48,620 nucleotides of DNA from assembly GCA_016290145.1 (NCBI GenBank), contig JAEESX010000003.1, positions 1 through 48,620 of the forward strand, written 5' to 3'. This DNA is from Caryophanales bacterium (GTDB lineage: Bacteria > Bacillota_I > Bacilli_A > RFN20 > CAG-826). Below, one piece after another: positions 17,036 to 25,116 of the stretch. Each line of letters begins with the position of its first letter. Position 1 is the stretch's first letter. Under the pieces are notes generated by a model, which saw only the letters and a list, made by a program, of their open reading frames with translations, was not told the origin of the DNA and did not search any database. The position numbers and the translations under genes were made by a program.

Positions 17036-17064
17036 AGTATCTTCTTTTTTATAAATTAGGTCAA
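17036..17064 (-). promoter_or_regulatory. Promoter of the large non-coding RNA
   Basis: TTGACC, a 17-bp AT-rich spacer and GATACT read on the minus strand. Initiation about 7 nt further places the 5' end at the base of the first RNA hairpin. The -35 is strong, the -10 is moderate. Confidence 0.7.
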
Positions 17065-17221
17065 GCACTTTTTTAAAAATTTTTTTCAAGAAGTTAAAAA
17101 CCCTCGATGAAATCTCATGTTTTTTTATAAAAAATTTTCTAAAAATATTTTGTTATTAAAATTATTTCTTTGTTTTATTAATTATTTTTTAAATTGTTTA
17201 GTGCATACACGTATATATGTA

Positions 17222-17250
17222 GGCAAAATAAAAACCGTCACGAGGACGGT
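17222..17250 (-). terminator. Intrinsic terminator of the 97-aa membrane protein gene
   Basis: On the minus strand ACCGTC-CTCGT-GACGGT is followed by TTTTTATTTTG. The stretch between it and the RNA promoter (17065-17221) is AT-rich and shows no further feature. Confidence 0.88.
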
Positions 17251-17271
17251 CTTTAGTTTAGAACAAACTGA

Positions 17272-17565
17272 TTATTCAGCTTTTTCTTCTTTAGCTTCTG
17301 CGACTGGTTGTTCTTTTTCTTTTTTGCCGAATGCCAATGGGACTGGAGCGCCTTTAATTGCGGCAACAAGATCGAGAACCCAAACAACGATAGAAACAAG
17401 TGGGACCACATTAAGAATTAAATAGATTAAGTGATCCTTGTTTTGGGCTTTTTCTTCGATTACGTTGAATAAACGGTAAAGGAAATAAATGATAGCCACA
17501 AAAATTGCGAAAACAATTCTTAAGCCTTTTCCAAGTCCGTCAACCCACTTCTTATAACCTTCCAT
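17272..17565 (-). CDS. Small two-helix membrane protein with charged C-terminal tail
   Basis: The 97-residue protein has hydrophobic segments at about residues 15-33 and 46-66 and a highly charged tail (FGKKEKEQPVAEAKEEKAE). AGAAAGGAAAT precedes the ATG at 17565. It is monocistronic, with a terminator directly downstream. I do not recognise the family; the topology with both termini probably in the cytoplasm and a KE-rich tail is common in small stress or scaffold membrane proteins, but no function is claimed. Confidence 0.7.
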   Translation of the reverse strand: MEGYKKWVDGLGKGLRIVFAIFVAIIYFLYRLFNVIEEKAQNKDHLIYLILNVVPLVSIVVWVLDLVAAIKGAPVPLAFGKKEKEQPVAEAKEEKAE

Positions 17566-17732
17566 GTTTGATTTCCTTTCTTAAGTTATATTTATTATAT
17601 AACTACATGAGTATAAACAAGAAGTATTTTATGTAAACATAGTTTAATATTTTCAAAAATATGTTCCGACATTTTTGCACGATGTAATCAAATTTTTTAG
17701 ATTTTTAAATATGTTTAATTACGGTAAAGAAA

Positions 17733-17738
17733 TATAAT
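17733..17738 (+). promoter_or_regulatory. -10 box of an apparently leaderless gene (PlsC fusion)
   Basis: TATAAT ends 7 nt before the ATG at 17746 and no Shine-Dalgarno site lies between, so the transcript would begin essentially at the start codon. Confidence 0.58.
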
Positions 17739-17745
17739 AATTTTG

Positions 17746-18993
17746 ATGGGAAAAGATAAGAAGTATCCTCAAATAGATCCTGGTTTACCATACCATCGTA
17801 CTTGGCTTATTTTTTATATTGTTATTTGGATCATTGCTCTAATTAACAAACTAATGAATAAAGCAAAAATCGTTAAGAAGAACAAACTACCAAAACCTCC
17901 ATATATTTTGATATCCACTCACGCATCAATGCTTGATTTCTATATGGCGTTAATGCTCACATTCCCACATAAGGTTTATTGGATATCCACAGTAGAAGAA
18001 TTCATTCCTCGTTTCTTCATCTTTAGAAGAATCGGTGTCTTAGCAAAAAGAAAATTCACTAACGATCCTAAAGGCGCGATGAGATACATGGAAGTTCTTC
18101 AAAAGAAGAAGATTTTGGTCATTTATCCTGAGGCACGTTATTCTTTCATGGGAGAAACAGAGAGAATTGACAAGGGAATAGGCAAAATGGCCAAAATGGC
18201 GAACGTTCCAGTGGTTTTCATAAGAGAACACGGAAACTATTTATATTGCCCTCAATGGAGCGATCACAAGGTACGTAAAATACGTCCAATCGTTGATGAA
18301 GTTGAGACCATTATCACAAGAAACGATTTAGAGGTCATGGACGCGAATGATATTCAACAAAGAATCGAAGAGAACTTTGTGAACTCTGAAGAAGATTGGA
18401 TGAGAAGAAAACACATTCTCATCAAGTATCCTAACCGTGCAGTCGGATTAGAAAGAATCCTATATAAGTGTCCACATTGCGGAACCGAATTTGAAATGAG
18501 TACAGAAACTCACTTCATAAAATGTGACCACTGCGGTGCAAAATATGACTACTTAGAAAATGGTCAGTTACAACGCGTTGATGGAGAAGGTAAATTTACT
18601 TATCCAAGCGAATGGTATAAATGGGAAAAAGCCTGTGTTAAAGAAGAAGTCCTTAACGGCACATATCATTTTGAAGATGATGTTCGTGTGGAAAAGTTAT
18701 TAGGCGCAAAGATTGGCTTTGTTCCTCAAGAAGGCCACTACCACTTAACACACGATATTAATGAAGGATTCGTAGTCAAAGGAACTGATAATGACTTTGA
18801 ATTCAAACGTTCTTCATTACAAAGCTATGCTCTTCATATTGAATACAATTATTTAGATAGAGGTGCATTCCTCGAATTAGCGGATCTTGAAAGCATATAT
18901 TTTATATATCCACTAAACAAGCCAAAAGAATTAACAAAGATTCACTTCGCTGTTGAACATATCTACGATTTCAAAAAATCACAAATCAAATAA
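17746..18993 (+). CDS. PlsC-like acyltransferase fused to a zinc-ribbon domain
   Basis: The ATG at 17746 (MGKDKKYPQIDPG) is preferred over an in-frame TTG one codon earlier. The N-terminal ~220 residues form a glycerol-3-phosphate/lysophosphatidate acyltransferase domain. It contains one membrane-associating segment (~residues 18-36), the catalytic HX4D motif in STHASMLDFYM, and the substrate-binding motif YPEARYSFMGE in place of FPEGTRS. The C-terminal half begins with a zinc ribbon CPHCGTEF...CDHCGAKYD (about residues 244-268), followed by a ~140-residue domain I cannot name. PlsC makes phosphatidic acid at the membrane; the fused ribbon is unusual for that family. A bidirectional terminator follows. 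Confidence 0.85.
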   Translation: MGKDKKYPQIDPGLPYHRTWLIFYIVIWIIALINKLMNKAKIVKKNKLPKPPYILISTHASMLDFYMALMLTFPHKVYWISTVEEFIPRFFIFRRIGVLAKRKFTNDPKGAMRYMEVLQKKKILVIYPEARYSFMGETERIDKGIGKMAKMANVPVVFIREHGNYLYCPQWSDHKVRKIRPIVDEVETIITRNDLEVMDANDIQQRIEENFVNSEEDWMRRKHILIKYPNRAVGLERILYKCPHCGTEFEMSTETHFIKCDHCGAKYDYLENGQLQRVDGEGKFTYPSEWYKWEKACVKEEVLNGTYHFEDDVRVEKLLGAKIGFVPQEGHYHLTHDINEGFVVKGTDNDFEFKRSSLQSYALHIEYNYLDRGAFLELADLESIYFIYPLNKPKELTKIHFAVEHIYDFKKSQIK

Positions 18994-18997
18994 AGAA

Positions 18998-19026
18998 AAG
19001 CACCTCTTGCGAGATGCTTCTTTTTT
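18998..19026. terminator. Bidirectional intrinsic terminator
   Basis: AAGCACCTC-TTGC-GAGATGCTT forms a stem with one mismatch, followed by CTTTTTT on the plus strand; it overlaps the stop of the convergent M6 protease gene. Confidence 0.82.
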
Positions 19027-21142
19027 ATACGTATTCAATCTTAACAGTAACTTGTGTACTGCTCATCGCGGTGAATGTAATTTTGTATGGGAATGTTTCA
19101 CCATTATTCATTGTGGTTGGAAGTGTGTTGTCCTTAGTAAGGAATTGTCTATAGTTATTGAATGTAAAGACATCACCTTGATGGAATAAATCATCGCTGT
19201 TCAAGAAATGTCTTGCACCACTTGATGTGCTACCAAATGTATCGGTTCCACCTCTTTGGATGATTGCGAGTTCTTTATAATTCGCCCAATCATCAAATGC
19301 CGAAGGTCTATCTTCATAATCTAATGCATCGTTATCTGTTGGCCTATAAATATACATGCTGCTTGTGACGTGTGAATTGTATTCAACAAGACTACTACCA
19401 GTCCAACGATACATTTGGTCATTAACGTGATACATACGCACACCATAATCGCCTAAATCATAGTGATTGCTGTAATACTCCCAAGCACTGCCTTGATAGA
19501 CACCGTTAACTGGATAATTAACTGCGTTGTTTCCGTATGGAGCGAATAATTCAATCATGAAATATTCATCAAACGCACTATTGTTGAATGTATCTGGATT
19601 TGCAGGAATGACTAAGCAGTCACCGTTGATTGATGCAGCTTGAATTGTGATTTCTGTTGGACCAGTAATAACATATGGAGAGATCCATCCAACAGAGAAT
19701 TTGGAGAATGAGTTCCAGTCAAAGATGTTAAAGGATTGCATGTCAGCAAAACCAATATAATCAATATCTGAACCAGAATAGTCATAATAGTCGTCTAAAC
19801 CAAAGATATGGCCTTGTTCGTGAATTGCTGTAACACAATCTTGAACATGATCGAGTGCGCTGATGGAATAGACATTTGCAACAGGTGATTCAGGTGTACC
19901 AGCAGTATTACCAGTTTGGTATTTATGTGGCCACAAAGGTTTACTCCAAGGATCTTGTCCAGTAGCATTTTTATAGGTATTAGTATTGAAATTTGTAATT
20001 AAATGAATGTTATCAATAACACCATCATCATTTAAATCATAATCATCTAAACTCATATTACTTTTAATATAGTTAACAGCATTTTTAATTAAATTGAAAA
20101 GTTTGCTATAAGTATCATCGGATTGAATTAAGTCACTGGTCAAACTAGTACTTGTTTCAACATATGGAGCTGTAACTGTACCTGAAATATTCATTTGTCC
20201 AAATGATGCTGTTTCGTAATACATCTTTAAGGACATCTTGTTAGGATTAGTTCCAAAGTAGTAACCATCAATTTCCGATAACCTGCTACTTGTCCAAGTA
20301 TCTATATAATTACCACTTAGCGTGATAGGAATAACAAGCATTTTAACATTACCTTTAGATGGAGAAATATCTGAATCTAAATCCGTTTGAACATTAACGA
20401 TGTCGCTAGAATTTAAACGATAGTAATTACCACCAACAGTGAATGGTGTTGAGAGTAAATATGTTTTATAGGAAAGAACCAAACTGTAATTAGTATTCAT
20501 TTCTAACGCTGTTTCAAGATAGTCATTAACAGTGTCGCCTTCTTTTCTAACTTTGAAGGTCATACCAGTTGTATCGGTATTGATGTTGTAAGTGTATTGT
20601 TCAATACCTTGTTCACGCCAATGAATTTTTAATGGTAAGTTTGTGAGTTTGTTTTTAACAATATCACCTTCATTGAATGTTGGTGTATTAACGTATTCAA
20701 CTGATTGAAGAACAAAGCCTTCTGTATCAAAACCAGAAGCAACATCAAAGTTGATAAATGTTGATAATGTTTTGTTGTCTACTTTGACTTTGAAATCAAC
20801 ACGATATTCACCAACATATTCAAATTGTGTGGAGGTGGTAATTTGTTGATTTAGTGGATTATAGATTCTATTGATTGTTGCGCTAGAGGCTGGAACAGTT
20901 TTGGTGCTGTTATCATCATAGTGAGCGGTCACAATAATGCCACTTGTGCTATAAGTACTACCAATTGTGTATGTCTTATTATCTTCAATGCTAACTGATT
21001 GCACTTTTGCTACCGGAGTTTGGTTATTGTTGTTATTATTGTTGTTATTTTCTCCACCATTCATGAAGCTTGCTAAGAAGTCACAAGCTGTTAATGAGAA
21101 TGCGCTGCAGAATACAAGGATTTTAGCCAATACTTTTTTCAT
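19025..21142 (-). CDS. M6-type (immune inhibitor A-like) metalloprotease lipoprotein
   Basis: The ATG at 21142 (MKKVLAKILVFCSAFSLTAC) is used because GAGGCG lies upstream and the lipobox LTAC follows directly. A poly-Asn linker (nine Asn, residues ~36-44) tethers the mature protein. Residues ~50-135 form a bacterial Ig-like domain (VQSVSIEDNKTYTIGSTYSTSG), then a second beta-rich domain. The catalytic domain has a calcium-loop-like DYDLNDDGVIDNIHL and the zinc motif AIHEQGHIFGLDDYYDY (HEXGH with downstream Asp, as in M6 peptidases). Length is 705 residues. It is predicted to be a cell-surface protease that may cut host or community proteins. It is single-gene, divergent from secreted paralogue 3. 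Confidence 0.9.
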   Translation of the reverse strand: MKKVLAKILVFCSAFSLTACDFLASFMNGGENNNNNNNNNQTPVAKVQSVSIEDNKTYTIGSTYSTSGIIVTAHYDDNSTKTVPASSATINRIYNPLNQQITTSTQFEYVGEYRVDFKVKVDNKTLSTFINFDVASGFDTEGFVLQSVEYVNTPTFNEGDIVKNKLTNLPLKIHWREQGIEQYTYNINTDTTGMTFKVRKEGDTVNDYLETALEMNTNYSLVLSYKTYLLSTPFTVGGNYYRLNSSDIVNVQTDLDSDISPSKGNVKMLVIPITLSGNYIDTWTSSRLSEIDGYYFGTNPNKMSLKMYYETASFGQMNISGTVTAPYVETSTSLTSDLIQSDDTYSKLFNLIKNAVNYIKSNMSLDDYDLNDDGVIDNIHLITNFNTNTYKNATGQDPWSKPLWPHKYQTGNTAGTPESPVANVYSISALDHVQDCVTAIHEQGHIFGLDDYYDYSGSDIDYIGFADMQSFNIFDWNSFSKFSVGWISPYVITGPTEITIQAASINGDCLVIPANPDTFNNSAFDEYFMIELFAPYGNNAVNYPVNGVYQGSAWEYYSNHYDLGDYGVRMYHVNDQMYRWTGSSLVEYNSHVTSSMYIYRPTDNDALDYEDRPSAFDDWANYKELAIIQRGGTDTFGSTSSGARHFLNSDDLFHQGDVFTFNNYRQFLTKDNTLPTTMNNGETFPYKITFTAMSSTQVTVKIEYV

Positions 21143-21220
21143 AGGTTTTCGCCTCTTTTTCATTTATAAAGCAAGTTTTTAAGTTTTGCTTCTAACTTTA
21201 TAGAAACATATTAACATATA

Positions 21221-21242
21221 AAGTCACCAACCAAGGTGACTT
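21221..21242. repeat. Perfect 8-bp inverted repeat between divergent genes
   Basis: AAGTCACC-AACCAA-GGTGACTT lies in the intergenic space between the M6 protease and paralogue 3, both transcribed away from it. It looks like a terminator stem but no gene ends here, so a regulatory dyad or a remnant is possible. Confidence 0.5.
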
Positions 21243-21272
21243 AATTATACTAATGCAGAGAAACGGTTTTTA

Positions 21273-21300
21273 TTGAGCTCACGAAGAAACTAATTATAAT
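21273..21300 (+). promoter_or_regulatory. Promoter for secreted paralogue 3
   Basis: TTGAGC, a 16-bp spacer and TATAAT. The ~78-nt leader contains AAGGGGG without a following start codon, and a TTTCTC/GAGAAA hairpin (about 21321-21341). Confidence 0.7.
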
Positions 21301-21384
21301 ATCAATAAGGGGGATTTTTTATTTCTCTATATAAGAGAAAGGAAAATAGCGTCTAATAAACTTAGATGTAAAAGAAAAAGGGGT

Positions 21385-22680
21385 ATGACAAAATTACAAA
21401 AAATTATTGGAGGAACATTAGTATCACTATCTGTTAGTGCTATTGTCATCCAATTTGCCGTTAGTACCAATTCCAAAAACGCAAAAGCCGATGAAGTGGC
21501 TTATTTAGACGCGTCCAATTCTCCCGAACTCACAAATGGTGAAGGTACAATGACTGACTCAAAAGGAGTCACTTGGGAATATTACAACGCGGAGGATTAT
21601 GCTTCCGGCCACATCACTATTGGTCATGAAGGCTATTTCGGTATTTCTTCTAACTCAGCTTGGGGTTTATCTGGCATTCAAAGTTTAAGAGTGGATTATA
21701 CCGCTGATGCACAATCTGAATTATGGCTCTTAACATCTATTGATGGTGTTGATTGGGGCGAACAATTAATCTTACAAGATAATATTTCCACTACTTTAGC
21801 TAAAAACTGGAAGTACATAAGATTCTATAATTATTCATCTAGCAATAGTTCAATCGATATTGATTGTCTTTATATTGATAGTGTTTGTGCGGAAACAGTT
21901 GCCTCTGAAGATGTTGATTCAGCACATTCCACTCAAATTGCTACACATTCAGCCAATTTAACGGTTTATAGTGAAACGAGCGATGTTTCTCCTCTTGGTG
22001 GTAGCGTAGAAGCAGTGAGATTTGAAAAATCCGGTAAAGAAAGTTCTAATGTTACCTTCTCATTTTGGAGAACATATACCGCTCTTGAAGTTGCCAATCA
22101 AAAACTAGAATATGATTTAAAAGTCGGAACTAATTATGGAAAGACAGTCGAGTTATTGAGCAACAATAAAACTGTTGGATTAGTAATTAATTCTAATGAT
22201 GCAACTAGTTTTATAAGCACACCATTAGGAGATAACTGGTATCACATTGAAATACCTATGAATGCATTCTTCACTTTCATTTCTGGATACGACAACGACA
22301 ATGTTCCTCCAAATAATCTTGCAACAACAGTAATTGATAGCGTGAAATTTAACGTTGGTACTTCAACTATTGATAACTTAAGAATTTCTGGTTCTCAATG
22401 TAGTATGGGCTTCTTTAATAGTCCTAGATACACACCAACAGTTGGTAGCGCTCTTTGGGTTAAAGCATCTTGGGTTGGAGTGTTACATAGTTGCACTCTA
22501 ACATGTAGTGATGAAACAGTTGCAAAACCTATTCCTACCACAGATGGACATTTAAGAAATGCTAGCCCGTTCTATATTAAATGTTTAAGTAGCGGGACTG
22601 TTACTGTTACCATAACATTAGTAGTTGGTTATAATAGACAACAACTTCCATCAATTACAAAGACATTTACTATTTCTTAA
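21385..22680 (+). CDS. Secreted protein, paralogue 3 of the local extracellular family
   Basis: The 431-residue protein has a signal peptide ending near AKA (residue ~36). The domain order matches paralogue 2: LDASNSPELTNGEGTMTDSKGVTWEYYNAED, GHITIGHEGYFGISSNSAWGL and ELWLLTSIDGVDWGE; then NLTVYSETSDVSPLGGSVEAVRFE; then LWVKASWVGVLHSCTLTC and SSGTVTVTITLVVGYNRQ at the end. Paralogues 2 and 3 are about 10 kb apart, so this is a dispersed copy. The GGGG before the start is only one base from the ATG, an unusually tight spacing. It is convergent with the riboswitch-controlled operon that carries paralogue 4. Role unknown; extracellular binding or adhesion is the most natural guess. Confidence 0.8.
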   Translation: MTKLQKIIGGTLVSLSVSAIVIQFAVSTNSKNAKADEVAYLDASNSPELTNGEGTMTDSKGVTWEYYNAEDYASGHITIGHEGYFGISSNSAWGLSGIQSLRVDYTADAQSELWLLTSIDGVDWGEQLILQDNISTTLAKNWKYIRFYNYSSSNSSIDIDCLYIDSVCAETVASEDVDSAHSTQIATHSANLTVYSETSDVSPLGGSVEAVRFEKSGKESSNVTFSFWRTYTALEVANQKLEYDLKVGTNYGKTVELLSNNKTVGLVINSNDATSFISTPLGDNWYHIEIPMNAFFTFISGYDNDNVPPNNLATTVIDSVKFNVGTSTIDNLRISGSQCSMGFFNSPRYTPTVGSALWVKASWVGVLHSCTLTCSDETVAKPIPTTDGHLRNASPFYIKCLSSGTVTVTITLVVGYNRQQLPSITKTFTIS

Positions 22681-22700
22681 TATTAATAATTTCTAAAACA

Positions 22701-22728
22701 AAAGACCTCTTTCAAGAGGCCTTTTTTA
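22701..22728. terminator. Bidirectional intrinsic terminator
   Basis: GACCTCT-TTCA-AGAGGCC with A-rich left flank and T7 right flank ends both paralogue 3 and the convergent SipW operon. Confidence 0.85.
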
Positions 22729-22747
22729 TATCAAATAAATACAATAA

Positions 22748-23725
22748 TTAAGTTACTGAGAATGTATTGCTAATGGTAAATACTGTATGGTTTCTTCCAA
22801 TAACAAGAGTGGCAGTTAATACAACTGAACCTGCCTTAAGAAGTTTGAAATAGAATGGGCTTCCATTAGGGAATGGGGCGGTTGTAGATGTAGTATCATC
22901 CGCTGAAAACTCTGGAACTGCAACTTCAGTGTCACTGGATGTAAGTATACAAGAATGCAATTCACCAGAGAATGCTACCTTAAACCAGAAGAATTTTCCT
23001 GCAGAATCACTTGTCCATCTATTAAATATGCCCAACCTTGCAGCAGGCTCTATATTGAAATGTAAATTATCTATAATTGCGAAAGCGGTTATAGAGTTGT
23101 AGTTAAACATGTATTTGTCATTGATTTTAATACCATTAACTTTTTTATCTAATGCGATAGGACTATCTTGGTGACTTGCCAACGTTGGCATACTAGCGAA
23201 AACAAAGTATTCTAAGTGCCACCAATCCTCGTCGATATTAGTAACGACAAATGAAGATTTGTCATTTACTGTATCTGAACCACCTTGTTCAGTACCTTGA
23301 CCAGAATTATTATTCATAAATGTAACACTTGGAAAACCCTTGTTATTTTGTTCTCTTTTGTATTTGTGATAGTAATCAAATTCAATTTTAAAGAACCGAA
23401 TTTCGCTTAGATAATAATCCCTATCAAAATTAATATGAATAATATGGTTTCCACTTGATGATCCAGTAGTGCTTGTCATTCTAATGGCTTCGTAACTGTC
23501 TTGAGTTATGGTGGTTTCTTTAGTCAAAGTCAAATTACTACTGCTGCGGACATAGCTGGTTTTAGCAAAGTCAGTATCTTCAAGGAATTTCCATGTTGGG
23601 AAGTTGGCTTGGATGGAATTATCCGTATTTTGAGCATTAGTCATAGCCCAAGCGGAATGACCCACACCAAACAAACTAGCGGAAGCGATAATTCCAGCTA
23701 AGAAAAGTAAAATTTTATTCTTCAT
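22748..23725 (-). CDS. SipW-type exported protein, paralogue 4 (short form of the family)
   Basis: The 325-residue protein lacks the N-terminal domain of paralogues 1-3. It shares their middle block (LTKETTITQDSYEAIRMTSTTG, DEDWWHLEYFV) and C-terminal block (WFKVAFSGELHSCILTSSD, FYFKLLKAGSVVLTATLVIGRNHT). Its signal region (MKNKILLFLAGIIASASLFGVGHSAWAMT) has the GxGxxAWxxT look of proteins processed by SipW-like signal peptidases rather than a plain AXA site. The start overlaps the end of the signal-peptidase gene by 4 nt (ATGA), with AAAGGAG upstream, so translation is coupled. It is the last gene of a c-di-GMP riboswitch operon and a probable extracellular matrix or adhesin component. Confidence 0.82.
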   Translation of the reverse strand: MKNKILLFLAGIIASASLFGVGHSAWAMTNAQNTDNSIQANFPTWKFLEDTDFAKTSYVRSSSNLTLTKETTITQDSYEAIRMTSTTGSSSGNHIIHINFDRDYYLSEIRFFKIEFDYYHKYKREQNNKGFPSVTFMNNNSGQGTEQGGSDTVNDKSSFVVTNIDEDWWHLEYFVFASMPTLASHQDSPIALDKKVNGIKINDKYMFNYNSITAFAIIDNLHFNIEPAARLGIFNRWTSDSAGKFFWFKVAFSGELHSCILTSSDTEVAVPEFSADDTTSTTAPFPNGSPFYFKLLKAGSVVLTATLVIGRNHTVFTISNTFSVT

Positions 23726-24480
23726 GCCTTTTCTCCTTTCATTCGCTTCTTATTAATTTTGGTGATTTGGTGATTGCCAACTTCAGAAACTACGGTGATA
23801 CCAATAATGCCCACTAATGACCAAAGGCCAAAATAAGATTGAGCATACAAAATGAAAGAGCCGATACCACGAACTTTTCTACCTGTGTAGTGATAAACTA
23901 CCTTATCTCTCGTAATTAATTGATGGGTAGCATCAAAGTCAGAGACAGGGTTATTGTCTCCTCTGAATTCATAACCGGTTTCGTGTATCGTATCTAATCT
24001 ATGTGTGATTATGACATCTTTATATTTATAGCCGTAGATTTCACCCTCAACGAGTTCGCTTTGATCTGACAATTTTTCAAAGACACAAATATCTCCAACA
24101 CCAAATTGTAATCTCTTATTGTTGTTATATTTTGAGGCTATTTCATCATCATAGAATCCTGACATTGAGTCGGTTTTAATGACGAGGGAAGTTTGGTTAT
24201 TAATAGTGAAGTTCTCACCACTTACTTTATAGACTAATCCCGCTACAAATAAGCTCAGCACTACTGAAAGGAGAACATAAGATCCTATAAGTCCTATAAG
24301 TCCTCCTTTCTTACTTTTCTTATCACGATATTCTTTGAGAATTTCTTTATCGTGTTTACCAAGGTTGACTTCTAACTTATAAGATTTTATGCAAGCACTA
24401 TAGGCTAACCAAGTTAGACCAAAAATGATTGCGGTTAAGAGCACAATCACGACTATCGTAATAATCGTAATTGAATTCAT
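23722..24480 (-). CDS. sipW: SipW-like (S26B, ER-type) signal peptidase
   Basis: The 252-residue membrane protein has an N-terminal helix (5-27), a second helix (~61-86) and a C-terminal helix (~220-240). The catalytic serine is in IKTDSMSGF (S105). The second catalytic residue is the histidine of VIITHRL (H160), in place of the lysine of ordinary bacterial signal peptidase I, and EFRGDNNPVSD gives the conserved Asp residues. These mark the archaeal/ER-type branch that includes Bacillus SipW, which processes TasA-like matrix proteins. The additional N-terminal helix and KKSKK-rich loop lengthen it relative to typical SipW. Neighbours upstream and downstream carry matching signal regions and are the likely substrates. 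Confidence 0.9.
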   Translation of the reverse strand: MNSITIITIVVIVLLTAIIFGLTWLAYSACIKSYKLEVNLGKHDKEILKEYRDKKSKKGGLIGLIGSYVLLSVVLSLFVAGLVYKVSGENFTINNQTSLVIKTDSMSGFYDDEIASKYNNNKRLQFGVGDICVFEKLSDQSELVEGEIYGYKYKDVIITHRLDTIHETGYEFRGDNNPVSDFDATHQLITRDKVVYHYTGRKVRGIGSFILYAQSYFGLWSLVGIIGITVVSEVGNHQITKINKKRMKGEKA

Positions 24481-24490
24481 ATCCTATACC

Positions 24491-25099
24491 TTAGTGAATA
24501 GCTGAAACATTAAATGTAAATGCAAATGTTAAACTGAGTGCAGCAACTTCTGCTTGTAAAGAATTAACTTCTGAAACACTTGTTGGAATTTGAGCGTATT
24601 CAACTGCTGGTAAATTCCAAACATATTCAACATCGGCATCCGCGGCTGTAGATGTAACTGTTTGATCTAAAGCACTTGTCGCGGCGATGTTAACCCATGT
24701 TCCATTAACAGCGGCTGTGGCTGTAGATGCGAAGTGGCCATCGTAAGTTTCGATATCAGCGATATCATTGTCATCTTCTTCAACAGAACCAATGAGTGTT
24801 AAAGATGTGATCTTCTTAGAGACATCGTTTGAGTCTTCAGTGGACCAATAGATGCCATTACCATCTAAAAGACCTTCTTCACCAGCTGGAGCATCGCAAA
24901 TGAGATAAATGCCTGTAATCTCATTGCCTGCGGCGTCTTTAACTTTTAAGTCTTTCGCTTCGATTGCGGCGGTGACTTTTGGTTCTACATCAACGTCCGC
25001 GTCGACTGTTTTTGTAAAACCCCATGCAGCGAAACCGACACCAACAAAAGCGAGGGTAGCTGCACCAGAAATGATTGCTAATTTGTTACGTAATTTCAT
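24491..25099 (-). CDS. SipW-dependent exported protein (TasA/camelysin-like signal)
   Basis: The 202-residue protein opens with MKLRNKLAIISGAATLAFVGVGFAAWGFTKT, the pattern of SipW-processed signal regions (hydrophobic helix, then GxGFAAWxFT). The mature part is acidic, Ala/Val/Thr-rich and probably all-beta (DVDVEPKVTAAIEAKDLKV, SLTFAFTFNVSAIH). The length and C-terminal strand resemble TasA/camelysin-type biofilm fibre proteins, but sequence identity is not obvious, so the family name is inference. It is the first gene of the operon, directly behind a c-di-GMP-I riboswitch, with AAGGGG before the ATG. It is the likely main extracellular subunit of the system. Confidence 0.78.
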   Translation of the reverse strand: MKLRNKLAIISGAATLAFVGVGFAAWGFTKTVDADVDVEPKVTAAIEAKDLKVKDAAGNEITGIYLICDAPAGEEGLLDGNGIYWSTEDSNDVSKKITSLTLIGSVEEDDNDIADIETYDGHFASTATAAVNGTWVNIAATSALDQTVTSTAADADVEYVWNLPAVEYAQIPTSVSEVNSLQAEVAALSLTFAFTFNVSAIH

Positions 25100-25116
25100 A
25101 ACAATTCCCCTTTCTT

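Noticed and set aside
16778-17059. Open frame of 93 codons on the plus strand inside the non-coding RNA region
   Set aside because: It has no ribosome site, Ser/Leu-rich low-quality composition and runs antisense through covarying RNA stems and into the RNA promoter.
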